Origin: Terrimicrobiaceae bacterium
GTDB lineage: Bacteria > Verrucomicrobiota > Verrucomicrobiia > Chthoniobacterales > Terrimicrobiaceae
Direction of reading: 5' to 3'
DNA: 34,373 nt
Assembly: GCA_023258235.1 (NCBI GenBank)
Contig: JALQZP010000005.1
Location: forward strand, 1-34,373
The translations under genes and the position numbers were made by a program. Within the stretch, counting starts at the first letter, position 1. Every line of letters starts with the position of its first letter. Under the pieces are notes generated by a model that was given only the letters and a program-made list of their open reading frames with translations, was not told the origin of the DNA and did no database searches. Positions 23,402-31,315 of the stretch are shown here, in pieces.

Positions 23402-24469
23402 ATGAAAACCAAAAACCTCCTCGAAATCCTTTCCATCCCCAGCCCATCCGGTTGGGAAAAGGAAGGCCAAAAACTGTGGATCAAAAACATCGCGCCTTTT
23501 GCCGACAGGGTGGAGTCAGACCCCTACGGCAACGCCTGGGCCGTTTTGGATGGATCCGTTGAGCAGGCTCCACGAGTGATGCTCGAGGCCCATGCGGACG
23601 AAATCGGCTTCATTGTTCGCCACATTGACGACAAAGGTTTTCTGGCTGTCGGGCCCATCGGGGGCTCGGATCGCACACTGGCTCCCGCACGCCGCATCCG
23701 CCTCTTCGGGTCGAAGGGCGTCGTACCCGGCGTCATCGGAAACACCGCCATTCACCTTCGCGATAAAGCCAACGAGAAGCCGGCGGACTGGAAGGATCTC
23801 TTCATCGATGTCGGAGCCTCCTCGGCAAAGGGCGTTGAAAAACTAGGCATCCGCGTTGGAACCCCGGCCATCTTTGTGGATGACGCCATCGAGTTCGCGG
23901 GCGATCGCATCGTCGGCCGGGCCCTAGACAACCGCATCGGCGGATTCATTCTCACCCTCGTCCTCGAGGAGCTTCACGCCTCAAAGAAACGCCCTGCCGC
24001 AACGACCTTCGCGGCAAATGCCGTGCAAGAGGAAGTCGGCTGCCGGGGCGCCCAAATGGTCGCGCACCGCATCCAGCCCTCGGTCGCGATCATCTTCGAT
24101 GTCACCCACGCCACGGACACCCCCGGCATCAGCGTGAAGGAAAACGGCCTCGTCGAACTTGGCAAAGGCCCCACCATATCCCATGGTGCCGCGAACCATC
24201 CGCTTGTCATGCAGCGCCTCATCGAGGTCGCTGCCAAACACAAAATCCCGGTCCAGCATGAAGCCGTCTCCCGCAGCACCAGCACCGATGCGGATGTGAT
24301 CTACACGACCCGCGACGGCATCCCGTGCGGTCTCATTTCGATCCCGCTTCGCTATATGCATTCACCTGTCGAAACCATCTCGCTGGCCGACGTCCGCCAC
24401 GCCGCTTCCCTCGCCGCCGGCTTCATCCGCAGCCTCCAAAAATCCGACACCTTCCACGTGCTCGGCTGA
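23402..24469 (+). CDS. M42 family metallo-aminopeptidase
   Basis: The fold and metal sites of M42 (glutamyl aminopeptidase/'cellulase M', tetrahedral aminopeptidases) are present. These are EAHADEIGF (first His ligand and Asp), RALDNRIGG (bridging Asp), VQEEVGCRGA (catalytic Glu and ligand Glu), IIFDVTHATD (ligand Asp) and PLRYMHSPVE (ligand His). The N-terminal LLEILSIPSPSGWE is also typical. The enzyme trims residues from the N-termini of peptides in the cytoplasm using two metal ions, usually Zn or Co. The length of 355 aa is standard. It is the last gene of the J-ispD-M42 unit. Confidence 0.93.
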   Translation: MKTKNLLEILSIPSPSGWEKEGQKLWIKNIAPFADRVESDPYGNAWAVLDGSVEQAPRVMLEAHADEIGFIVRHIDDKGFLAVGPIGGSDRTLAPARRIRLFGSKGVVPGVIGNTAIHLRDKANEKPADWKDLFIDVGASSAKGVEKLGIRVGTPAIFVDDAIEFAGDRIVGRALDNRIGGFILTLVLEELHASKKRPAATTFAANAVQEEVGCRGAQMVAHRIQPSVAIIFDVTHATDTPGISVKENGLVELGKGPTISHGAANHPLVMQRLIEVAAKHKIPVQHEAVSRSTSTDADVIYTTRDGIPCGLISIPLRYMHSPVETISLADVRHAASLAAGFIRSLQKSDTFHVLG

Positions 24470-24488
24470 CAACCCGTCAACGGGGACA

Positions 24489-24893
24489 TCAATTTTCGGT
24501 GTATTCGTTGCAAACAATCACGCCCTCGGAATCCAGGCGAACCTTGAGCGTGATTTGTTGATCCTTTTGAATGCTTTTTTTCTTCCGGCTGTCTTTTTCG
24601 AGCTTCACCGGCAGGAAGGCGTCGGATCCCTCCGGCTTGATGCAGACGAGGATGTTTTTCCCGTCGCCGGACCGAAGCAAAACATTGTTTACCTTCCCGT
24701 CCAACTTGTAATCCTCATCGCTCCAAAGGCTGTTTCCATCTAAATATCTTGCGATAGGGAACTCCGGGAGATGCGAAATCGTGTCCGGACTGCGTGTCAG
24801 CAAAAAAACGGCGGCACCTGACAGCAACAAAAAGGCCCCGCAAAAAATCGATATTTTGACTGTCTTCGTCATGTTGTCCGTGTTTCTGGCCAT
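24489..24893 (-). CDS. small membrane-anchored protein with OB-like domain
   Basis: The ORF track starts at 25286, inside the upstream gene on the same strand. The credible start is the ATG at 24893 (MARNTDNMTKT), 7 nt after the stop of that gene. This gives 134 aa. One membrane segment, ISIFCGAFLLLSGAAVFLLT (about residues 14-33), anchors it with the rest outside. The C-terminal 80 residues are a compact beta domain (DGKVNNVLLRSGDGKNILVCI, ITLKVRLDSEGVIVCNEY), which resembles an OB-fold of the tRNA-anti-like/CcmE type. I recognise no specific family. Position right behind the 658-aa secreted protein suggests they act together. Confidence 0.68.
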   Translation of the reverse strand: MARNTDNMTKTVKISIFCGAFLLLSGAAVFLLTRSPDTISHLPEFPIARYLDGNSLWSDEDYKLDGKVNNVLLRSGDGKNILVCIKPEGSDAFLPVKLEKDSRKKKSIQKDQQITLKVRLDSEGVIVCNEYTEN

Positions 24894-24900
24894 CGTTTTA

Positions 24901-26877
24901 TTATTTGAGAATGGTTTTGCCGAGTTCGGTGACTTTGGCGACGAGGATCTCGCTTCCCGGGGATGCATCCAGCGCGGATAGATAAAGCGCCAAGGCTTGG
25001 CCCCGTTTTCCCTTTCGCTCCTGTTCGATAGCGCTGTTGTAATCCGATATGAACCGGGGACACTTGCCCGTAACCTTGGCTTTTCTGTCCGCGACGCGAG
25101 AATCCGCCGCAGAGGCCGAATCAAGATCGTACAATACCATCCAAACCTCAGGGTAGGCGGAGCGCCTCTCAAGGGCGTCGCATTTTTCGAGGCTGGCGCG
25201 GAGGTTTTTTTCCCGCTCCACAAGGACTTCATACTTGGCTTTGAGTTCGGGATCCGAACCCTGCCCGACAAGAGCCGCAAATTCACTCATTCTTTCGAAG
25301 GCGGCTTTGTGGTCCTGAGCTTTCACAACAAGCTTGAGCGCGTCGAGGGTCTCGTTTTTCGCTTCAAGCGTCTTGATTTCTTCGAGCGTGGAATTCTGGA
25401 TATCTTCAATTTTCTTCTTCAAATCCGGATTGAGAGGGTCGCGCCCGATCGCAGCCGCAACGAGGGTATCTGCGGATTTTTTGTCGCGCATCTTCATGGC
25501 AACATGAGCTTGTTGAGCCCAGTGCAGCGCCTTGCGGGGATGCTCGGCAGCAAACGTTTTGAGATCGGCCATGCCTGAATCCACGCTCGTTTTCTCGATT
25601 TCGTCAGCCAGTTCCGCTATTTTAGGATAGTCCTTGGAATTAACCGCATCGGAAATCATTTTGATGTTTTGTCCAAACAGCCGGATGCGCTGCCTGTCAC
25701 TGTAGGGGATGGTCTGAAGCTCGGGTTGGTATTTGGCCGTCAGCACCATTTTTCTGAGCGTGCTTTCTGCCGCTCCAAGCTGATTTTCGCGAAGCATATT
25801 GTCGATGGATTGACGGTCTTTGGTGGCGTCACGAATGCGGTTGAGCAGGAATGCTTCGAGGCCTGTGATAGTCGAAATATAGGGGATCTTTGGCGTAGCA
25901 CCCGCTCCTTCGGAGCCTTTACCTGTGTCTTTTTGGGAACCTCCCGAAGAACCTGCGGGGTAAGCCTGCTGGCTCAGGGCCAGATCGCCACCTTTGAAGG
26001 AATTGCGGTAAAAACCACATGCAATCAGGGCGTGGATGTAGCGTTGTTGAGCGGCCAACTCGACAATGAGTTGTTGAAACTGAAGTTTTCTGGCCTCGGC
26101 AGTAACAAGATGGGAAAGCGATTTTTTTTCATTTTCAAGGGCGGCGATGCGGCCCTTCACCTCCTCGAGTTGTTCTTCGATGAAGCGGCGCTCGTCCTCG
26201 GTTCCGAGTTGCTTGCCGGTAAGAGGGTTGACATCATAGGTCATTTTCAAATTCCACTCGAGGCGCTTGCGTTCTTTATCCAAAGTATCGAGTTCTTTCC
26301 CGATCGCGATGGTGCGCTGCCTGTCATCAACCCGTCCTCCGGTCAGCGACGAAAGGTGTCCACGGATTGTGCGGCACAGATCGTCGTCCTCCGCATATCC
26401 AGAAAGTTCCATAAGTTTTTGTGAGGCACGCTCTGGGTTCGATGTGTCTCCGATGGAGCGTGTCCGATAGGGGCTCTCCGGCGTGAGATCATTAAGCACA
26501 CCCTTGAGGAGAGCATAATAGGCGTCGCTCTTTTGAATGTCCCCCGCATTGGCGCTAATGAAGGTTCGATAGTCCGAAGGCAGGCTGGCTGGGGTCATGC
26601 CTGCGATGGAAGTTTCCGCGAGCTTGAGCTGGAGTTTGGCCGTCTGTTCCCGGAAATCTCTTTCCTCGCTTGTAAGCTTGGCTGTCTCGTCGGCGAGACG
26701 AAGGCGCTCCAATTCCACATTCTCAAACGTGTTTAATACCACGGGCTGATTCATGATCGGGCCTGCGCCAGGTACACCCGGTGGAAGATTGCCAGAGGGA
26801 TTTTGAGCCGAGGAAAGACCAGTACCGAGAAGGAATACCACCGCAATGAAGACGGGCGCTTTTTTGTTTTCTCTCAT
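24901..26877 (-). CDS. secreted coiled-coil/helical-repeat protein, unknown function
   Basis: A signal peptide (MRENKKAPVFIAVVFLLGTGLSSA|Q) leads a 634-residue mature protein that is almost wholly helical. Residues about 50-90 and 190-260 are coiled coils (ETAKLTSEERDFREQTAKLQLKL; ERKRLEWNL ... EEQLEEVKGRIAALENEKKSL). A low-complexity Gly/Ser/Lys stretch follows (GSSGGSQKDTGKGSEGAG, about 315-335). The C-terminal half looks like TPR-type repeats (HPRKALHWAQQAHVAMKMRDKKSA, GKRGQALALYLSALDASPGSEI). No catalytic motif is seen. Proteins of this shape act as periplasmic scaffolds. It is divergent from the HD gene, and followed by the 134-aa membrane protein. Confidence 0.72.
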   Translation of the reverse strand: MRENKKAPVFIAVVFLLGTGLSSAQNPSGNLPPGVPGAGPIMNQPVVLNTFENVELERLRLADETAKLTSEERDFREQTAKLQLKLAETSIAGMTPASLPSDYRTFISANAGDIQKSDAYYALLKGVLNDLTPESPYRTRSIGDTSNPERASQKLMELSGYAEDDDLCRTIRGHLSSLTGGRVDDRQRTIAIGKELDTLDKERKRLEWNLKMTYDVNPLTGKQLGTEDERRFIEEQLEEVKGRIAALENEKKSLSHLVTAEARKLQFQQLIVELAAQQRYIHALIACGFYRNSFKGGDLALSQQAYPAGSSGGSQKDTGKGSEGAGATPKIPYISTITGLEAFLLNRIRDATKDRQSIDNMLRENQLGAAESTLRKMVLTAKYQPELQTIPYSDRQRIRLFGQNIKMISDAVNSKDYPKIAELADEIEKTSVDSGMADLKTFAAEHPRKALHWAQQAHVAMKMRDKKSADTLVAAAIGRDPLNPDLKKKIEDIQNSTLEEIKTLEAKNETLDALKLVVKAQDHKAAFERMSEFAALVGQGSDPELKAKYEVLVEREKNLRASLEKCDALERRSAYPEVWMVLYDLDSASAADSRVADRKAKVTGKCPRFISDYNSAIEQERKGKRGQALALYLSALDASPGSEILVAKVTELGKTILK

Positions 26878-27017
26878 GAGGGTGCGATGTTGCCGAAGGT
26901 GGTATTCTATAGGTGGAAAGATACAGAAAGAAGGAAAAATCTCGGATTTGAATATAAAAGCGGCCTATCCGGTGTTCCATTCTTTCAAAAATCCAATTCC
27001 GAGTTTAAACGGAAAGC

Positions 27018-28040
27018 ATGAGCGACCCCGGATGTAAAACGATCTCCCAGTTGCGAGTGGAATGCCGTGGCATTTCGCTTGCCGCACGTGTTCTCGGGCA
27101 GGTGGATGAGTTGAACAAAAAAGATTCCTCCGCAGGCAAGCCGTTCTGGGAACTCAAGCTTCGCGATGCCGGCGATGTGCTGACTTTTCGAGCTTGGTCG
27201 GACACCGATGCGTTCCGTTCCTGCGGGGAAATCCAACGCGGTGAGTGTGTCGAGATCGAGGGTGAGTTCGGCATAAACGGAGCCTTCGGGCTGGACGCCA
27301 AACGCTGGAGGTTGCGTGTCCTCAACCATGAGGAAACACAGGCCCTCTTCGTCGGAGGAGAGGCCGAGATGGCCGCTGTAGAGAAGGATTACACGGACGT
27401 TGTCCAGTTTGTTGACGGGATTGCTGACCCCCGTCTTTCGAGTCTCTGTCGGTTGTTTCTCGAGGATTTCGGGCCCCGCTTCAAGCGCGCCGCTGCCGCA
27501 CGGCATAACCACCATGCCCATCGCGGAGGGCTCCTGCGTCATACTGGCCAGATGATGCGAACGGCCGCAGCCCTCTGCTCGGCCTATCCCTCCCTGAATT
27601 GCGATCTGCTTCTCACGGGTGTGCTATTTCATGATTGCGGAAAGCTTTGGGAGGTTTGCCCGCCGGAAGCAGGGTTTGAAATCCCACGGGAGTTGCGGGG
27701 GGAATTGCTGGGGCATATCAGCATCGGCATCGAGTTGGTGAATGCCCTCTGGCGCAGGCTGCCATTGGAGGAATGGAGGGATGTTGTTCCAGCGTCCGAA
27801 GACGCCCGCCTCCATCTGCTCCACCTTATCGCGGCCCACCATGGCGAGCTTCAATTTGGTTCACCCGTGGAACCCAAAACGCCGGAGGCCATTGCCCTCA
27901 ACATGATTGACAATCTCGACGCCCGGCTGGAAATGATCACATTCGCTTATATCAAACAGCCCGAAATCGCTCCCGGCATTCATGAGCGTGTGCGCCCGCT
28001 CAATACCTCGCCCGTGAAGCCTCTCCAAGTCTGGGGTTGA
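27018..28040 (+). CDS. OB-fold/HD-domain 3'-5' exoribonuclease-like protein (YhaM/CBF1 type)
   Basis: Residues about 15-110 form a nucleic-acid-binding OB-like domain (GISLAARVLGQVDELNKKDSS...FWELKLRDAGDVLTFRAW). Residues about 150-310 are an HD phosphohydrolase domain, shown by HNHHAHRGGLLRHT, GVLFHDCGKLWEV (the HD pair), LLGHISIGIEL, LHLLHLIAAHHGELQFG and NMIDNLDARLEM. This order of domains and the GGLLRHT/HHG motifs match B. subtilis YhaM and the Cbf1 proteins, which trim RNA or single-stranded DNA from the 3' end in a metal-dependent way. It has a usable ribosome site (GGAAAG) directly upstream of the ATG. The tRNA-Glu gene follows about 85 nt later. Confidence 0.88.
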   Translation: MSDPGCKTISQLRVECRGISLAARVLGQVDELNKKDSSAGKPFWELKLRDAGDVLTFRAWSDTDAFRSCGEIQRGECVEIEGEFGINGAFGLDAKRWRLRVLNHEETQALFVGGEAEMAAVEKDYTDVVQFVDGIADPRLSSLCRLFLEDFGPRFKRAAAARHNHHAHRGGLLRHTGQMMRTAAALCSAYPSLNCDLLLTGVLFHDCGKLWEVCPPEAGFEIPRELRGELLGHISIGIELVNALWRRLPLEEWRDVVPASEDARLHLLHLIAAHHGELQFGSPVEPKTPEAIALNMIDNLDARLEMITFAYIKQPEIAPGIHERVRPLNTSPVKPLQVWG

Positions 28041-28124
28041 AGCCGAAACGGCACAAAATAAACCCGGATCCGCGTTGCTTTCCCTTGCATTAGCGCGGTC
28101 TTCCACTAAATTTCTACCTCTCAC

Positions 28125-28199
28125 GGCGCATTCGTCTAGGGGTTAGGACACAGCCCTCTCAAGGCTGGTGCACGGGTTCGAATCCCGTATGCGCTGCCA
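28125..28199 (+). tRNA. tRNA-Glu (anticodon CTC), CCA encoded
   Basis: A complete cloverleaf: acceptor GGCGCAT/ATGCGCT, anticodon stem CAGCC/GGCTG with loop CTCTCAA (anticodon CTC, reads GAG), T arm ACGGG-TTCGAAT-CCCGT, discriminator G and an encoded CCA end (28197-28199). The first acceptor pair is G-U. No convincing terminator follows it. Confidence 0.95.
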
Positions 28200-28360
28200 G
28201 TTTTCAATCCTCTCAATCCCTCCGTAAACAAAGGCTAGGTTGCTTCGACTTTTCAAAAAAACCGCCTGTGTGTTTTAATTTGATTCAACGCGATCTCCGA
28301 ATGGGAAAAATTGAGTATGAAACTTCAGTCAGAAGCTGGTTGCCTTGCTCCAATAAGCAC

Positions 28361-29137
28361 ATGAAGTACCCTTTTGTTGCGACGCTTGTTGCCGCCCACT
28401 TTTTTACTCTCTTGCTGACGACAGGATCCCGTTTGTTTGCGTGCACTGGCGATTTTGCGCATCAGAACGCGACCGATGCCCCGCAGGCCTCTCCCGATGG
28501 CATTGGCAAGTTCCACATGGGGCGTGAAATTGCAAAGGTCATGGGACATGAGGGAATCGATTGGCTGGAACGGGATAGCCGGGAGGACGAGGAGGCCTCG
28601 AGTCGGGGAACGGCCGCTCTCGAGTTGAAGCCAAATGATGTCGTTGCGGACATCGGAGCCGGATCCGGTTACCACACGTTTCGGATTGCGCCGTTGGTTC
28701 GCCAGGGTCGCGTGATGGCCGTCGATATCCAGCCCGAGATGCTGGCATTTCTCGAAGCCCGCGCGAAAGAACTCGGCTACTCGAATGTGGAGCCTCACCT
28801 TGGTGCCATCGACGGGGTTCGCCTACCCGCAGAGTCGATCGACTTGGCCTTGATGGTGGACGCCTACCACGAGTTTTCGCATCCGGCAGAAATGCTGCAA
28901 TCCTTGATGGAGGCGCTGCGTCCCGGCGGAAGGATCGTTCTTTTGGAATACCGCGCCGAGGATCCCAAGGTGCCGATCAAACGGCTCCATAAAATGAGTG
29001 AAATTCAAATCCGCAAAGAACTCGAAGCCGCAGGCTTCGTTTGGAAAAAGACCTGCGATTTTCTTCCATGGCAACACTTGGTGGTATTTGAAAAGCCCCG
29101 GAACCACCCGTCCCGCGATTCCGTTTTGCCTCATTGA
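28361..29137 (+). CDS. exported (probably lipoprotein) class I SAM-dependent methyltransferase
   Basis: The class I methyltransferase core is clear: VVADIGAGSGYHTFRIAPLV (motif I), RVMAVDIQPEMLAFLEARA (acidic end of strand 2), SIDLALMVDAYHEF (post I) and ALRPGGRIVLLEY. It is preceded by SPDGIGKFHMGREIAKVMGHEG, a segment shared by a family whose members usually carry signal peptides. Here the start at 28361 (MKYPFVATLVAAH) gives a signal sequence ending in LFACTG, a likely lipobox. The methyltransferase would then sit outside the cytoplasm, where its SAM supply is unexplained. Upstream starts in the ORF track (28268, 28301) would bury the signal and have no better ribosome site. Substrate unknown. 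Confidence 0.82.
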   Translation: MKYPFVATLVAAHFFTLLLTTGSRLFACTGDFAHQNATDAPQASPDGIGKFHMGREIAKVMGHEGIDWLERDSREDEEASSRGTAALELKPNDVVADIGAGSGYHTFRIAPLVRQGRVMAVDIQPEMLAFLEARAKELGYSNVEPHLGAIDGVRLPAESIDLALMVDAYHEFSHPAEMLQSLMEALRPGGRIVLLEYRAEDPKVPIKRLHKMSEIQIRKELEAAGFVWKKTCDFLPWQHLVVFEKPRNHPSRDSVLPH

Positions 29138-29148
29138 AGTCACGTCCC

Positions 29149-30480
29149 TCATGCCCGGAGGTGGCGGATTTTTCTTTGGAGCCTCGCTCCCATCGCGGCG
29201 GCGGCGAAGGCTAGGCCGAGAACGAATCCAAACCAGATTCCGCGCGCGCCGTAGCCCCATTGAAAAGCGGCCATCCACGAGGCCGGCAAAGCCATAGCCC
29301 AATACGAGACCATGCCGATGAGGAAGGGCACCTTGGTGTCTGCGAATCCGCGCAGGGCCCCGGAAGACACGATTTGAAGACCGTCGAAAATCTGAAATAT
29401 ACCGGCTAGGGCGAGGAGCTGAACGGTCAAGGCGCGGACGGCGGCATCCTCAACGAAACAATCGGCGATCCAGCGGCCCATGGTGAGATAAATTGCGGCG
29501 AAAACCGTCATGACCACGACGGTCATGCGCAGAGCACCGCCGATGATGGGGCGAATGCGTTCCGTATCGCCCGAGCCACGCGCCTGGCTGACCCGAACGC
29601 TGACGGCCTGGCCGATCCCGAGCGGAACCATGAATGTGGTCGAGGCACAAGAGAGAGCGATTTGGTGCGCAGCTAAGGGGATCATTCCGAGCCAACCCAT
29701 CATTACCGAACCCATCGAAAATCCGGTGACCTCGGCGAGGTTCAAGCCTGCGGAATGGATTCCGATGCGGAAGAGGCGGAAAGATTCTCCCGCCAAGCCC
29801 GGAGCCAACCAACGCTCGGGCCATACCCCGGTAAGGGAACGGGAGCAATAAACGAGCACACCGAGCATCGCCGCGATGCGGCTGAGAAGTGTCGCCAAAC
29901 CCGCGCCCGCAAGCCCCATCACGGGCGAACCGAGGTTTCCAAAAATAAAAACCCAGTTTAAAACCACATTCAGCAGGACAGCCCCGATCATAATCCAAAA
30001 GGGAGGCCAGGGCTTTCCCAACGACTCGCAGACGTTCTTGGCGGATCCCGTGATGAAAATCGGAATGAACGACCATGCGCAAAGAAGAAAATATCCTCCC
30101 ACGGCATCGTTCACCTCCGCAGGTTGGCCGAGCAGATGAAGGGCGGGCCGGGCTACGTGAGCCATCACGGCAAGACTCACACCCATGACTAGGGAAATCA
30201 AAACGCCTCCGCGCAGGCTTTCCCCGGCGAGGCGCGGATTCCCGCTGCCAAACGCATGCGAGGCACGAACACTCACGGAGGAGAGAAGCCCGAATCCGAA
30301 GACCAGCGGAACGGAGAGGACTGTATTCGCAAAGGCACAGGCGGCGAGAGGCAGAACACCGACCCGGCCGACCATCACGGAATCCACCAAACCCATCAGC
30401 ATCTGGCCGAGGAATCCCGCCACGATCGGGCAGGCGAGAGCCAGCGTTTCCCGGTTTTCTCCGCCTCGTTTCAAGATCAA
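29149..30480 (-). CDS. MATE family multidrug/toxin efflux transporter
   Basis: The 443-aa protein has about twelve hydrophobic segments arranged as two similar halves, as in MatE transporters. Family sequence includes ALACPIVAGFLGQMLMGLVDSVMVGRVG in the first helices, FGFGLLSSVSVRASHAFGSG, and in the second half GFSMGSVMMGWLGMIPLAAHQIALSCAS followed by VPLGIGQAVSVRVSQARGSG. Such NorM-like proteins export drugs, metabolites or dyes in exchange for Na+ or H+. It starts with TTG at 30480, which overlaps the stop of ymdB by TTGA; GGAGG lies 4 nt upstream. A second TTG at 30474 (GGAGG spacing 10) is the alternative. Substrate cannot be told. Confidence 0.9.
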   Translation of the reverse strand: MILKRGGENRETLALACPIVAGFLGQMLMGLVDSVMVGRVGVLPLAACAFANTVLSVPLVFGFGLLSSVSVRASHAFGSGNPRLAGESLRGGVLISLVMGVSLAVMAHVARPALHLLGQPAEVNDAVGGYFLLCAWSFIPIFITGSAKNVCESLGKPWPPFWIMIGAVLLNVVLNWVFIFGNLGSPVMGLAGAGLATLLSRIAAMLGVLVYCSRSLTGVWPERWLAPGLAGESFRLFRIGIHSAGLNLAEVTGFSMGSVMMGWLGMIPLAAHQIALSCASTTFMVPLGIGQAVSVRVSQARGSGDTERIRPIIGGALRMTVVVMTVFAAIYLTMGRWIADCFVEDAAVRALTVQLLALAGIFQIFDGLQIVSSGALRGFADTKVPFLIGMVSYWAMALPASWMAAFQWGYGARGIWFGFVLGLAFAAAAMGARLQRKIRHLRA

Positions 30481-31268
30481 GATTCCTCCACAATGCGCTG
30501 GAAGCGCTCAATGGATGCGGCCTGTCCGGTGACGGGATCGATGACCACCAATGCTCCGCAAACCTTCGCCTGTCCACGCCCCACGGGGAATTTCGAAGGC
30601 ATGCAATCGAGGAATTTTTGAATCACGGCGCCATGTTCGCGCCCGAGAATCGAATCCACCGGTCCGCACATGCCCGCATCGCACAAGAAAGCGGTTCCTC
30701 CGGGGAGGATTTGCTCGTCGGCGGTCTGCACATGGGTATGTGTGCCGACCACGGCTGAAACCTTGCCGTCGAGATAGCGGCCGACAGCGATCTTCTCGCT
30801 TGTCGTCTCGCCGTGCACATCCACAAAAATCACGGGCGTTTCCGCACGAAGGCGCTGGACCTCGGCCAACGCGGTCGTGAAGGGATTTTCCAGGATCGGT
30901 TGCATGAATGTGCGGCATTGCACATTGAGCACCGCGATTTTCCCTTTGGCGGTGTCAAGGACGACACTGCCGCTTCCGGGGGTTCCGGCGGGGTAATTCA
31001 CCGGACGCAATAGGCGAGGTTCGGTCGCGATGTAGGCGGGTGTTTCCTTTTGGTCCCACACGTGGTCGCCGGTGGTGATGACCGCGACACCGGTGCGCAG
31101 GAGATCAATTGCTATTTTGGCGGAAATCCCGCGGCCGTTGGCGGAGTTCTCGCCATTGACCACCACAAAGTCGGCAAAACCCTCCTTCAAGACTTGCGCC
31201 ACCACATGTTTTGCCGCCGTTCGGCCGCATTCACCCACGATATCACCGAGAAAAAGAAGACGAATCAT
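30477..31268 (-). CDS. ymdB: YmdB family metallophosphoesterase (2',3'-cyclic-nucleotide phosphodiesterase)
   Basis: The protein (263 aa) has the whole TIGR00282 signature. RLLFLGDIVGECGR carries the first metal ligands, followed by FVVVNGENSANGRGIS, GVAVITTGDHVWDQKE, FVDVHGETTSEK, VVGTHTHVQTADEQILPGGTAFLCDAGMCGP and the closing segment FPVGRG. The family hydrolyses 2',3'-cyclic nucleotides and in Bacillus affects RNA decay and biofilm behaviour. Both length and motifs are standard. The ATG at 31268 is preceded by AAAAAGGATTC. Its last codons overlap the MATE start (TTGA), so the two are translationally coupled, an unusual pairing. It is divergent from the amidase gene. Confidence 0.93.
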   Translation of the reverse strand: MIRLLFLGDIVGECGRTAAKHVVAQVLKEGFADFVVVNGENSANGRGISAKIAIDLLRTGVAVITTGDHVWDQKETPAYIATEPRLLRPVNYPAGTPGSGSVVLDTAKGKIAVLNVQCRTFMQPILENPFTTALAEVQRLRAETPVIFVDVHGETTSEKIAVGRYLDGKVSAVVGTHTHVQTADEQILPGGTAFLCDAGMCGPVDSILGREHGAVIQKFLDCMPSKFPVGRGQAKVCGALVVIDPVTGQAASIERFQRIVEES

Positions 31269-31315
31269 GAATCCTTTTTATAGCAACCGGGCGCGAACGC
31301 ATTTAAAAAATCCCT

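Noticed and set aside
24489-25286. 265-aa version of the small membrane protein
   Set aside because: The first 130 residues lie inside the upstream gene in another frame. The ATG at 24893 just after that gene's stop gives a sensible membrane protein.
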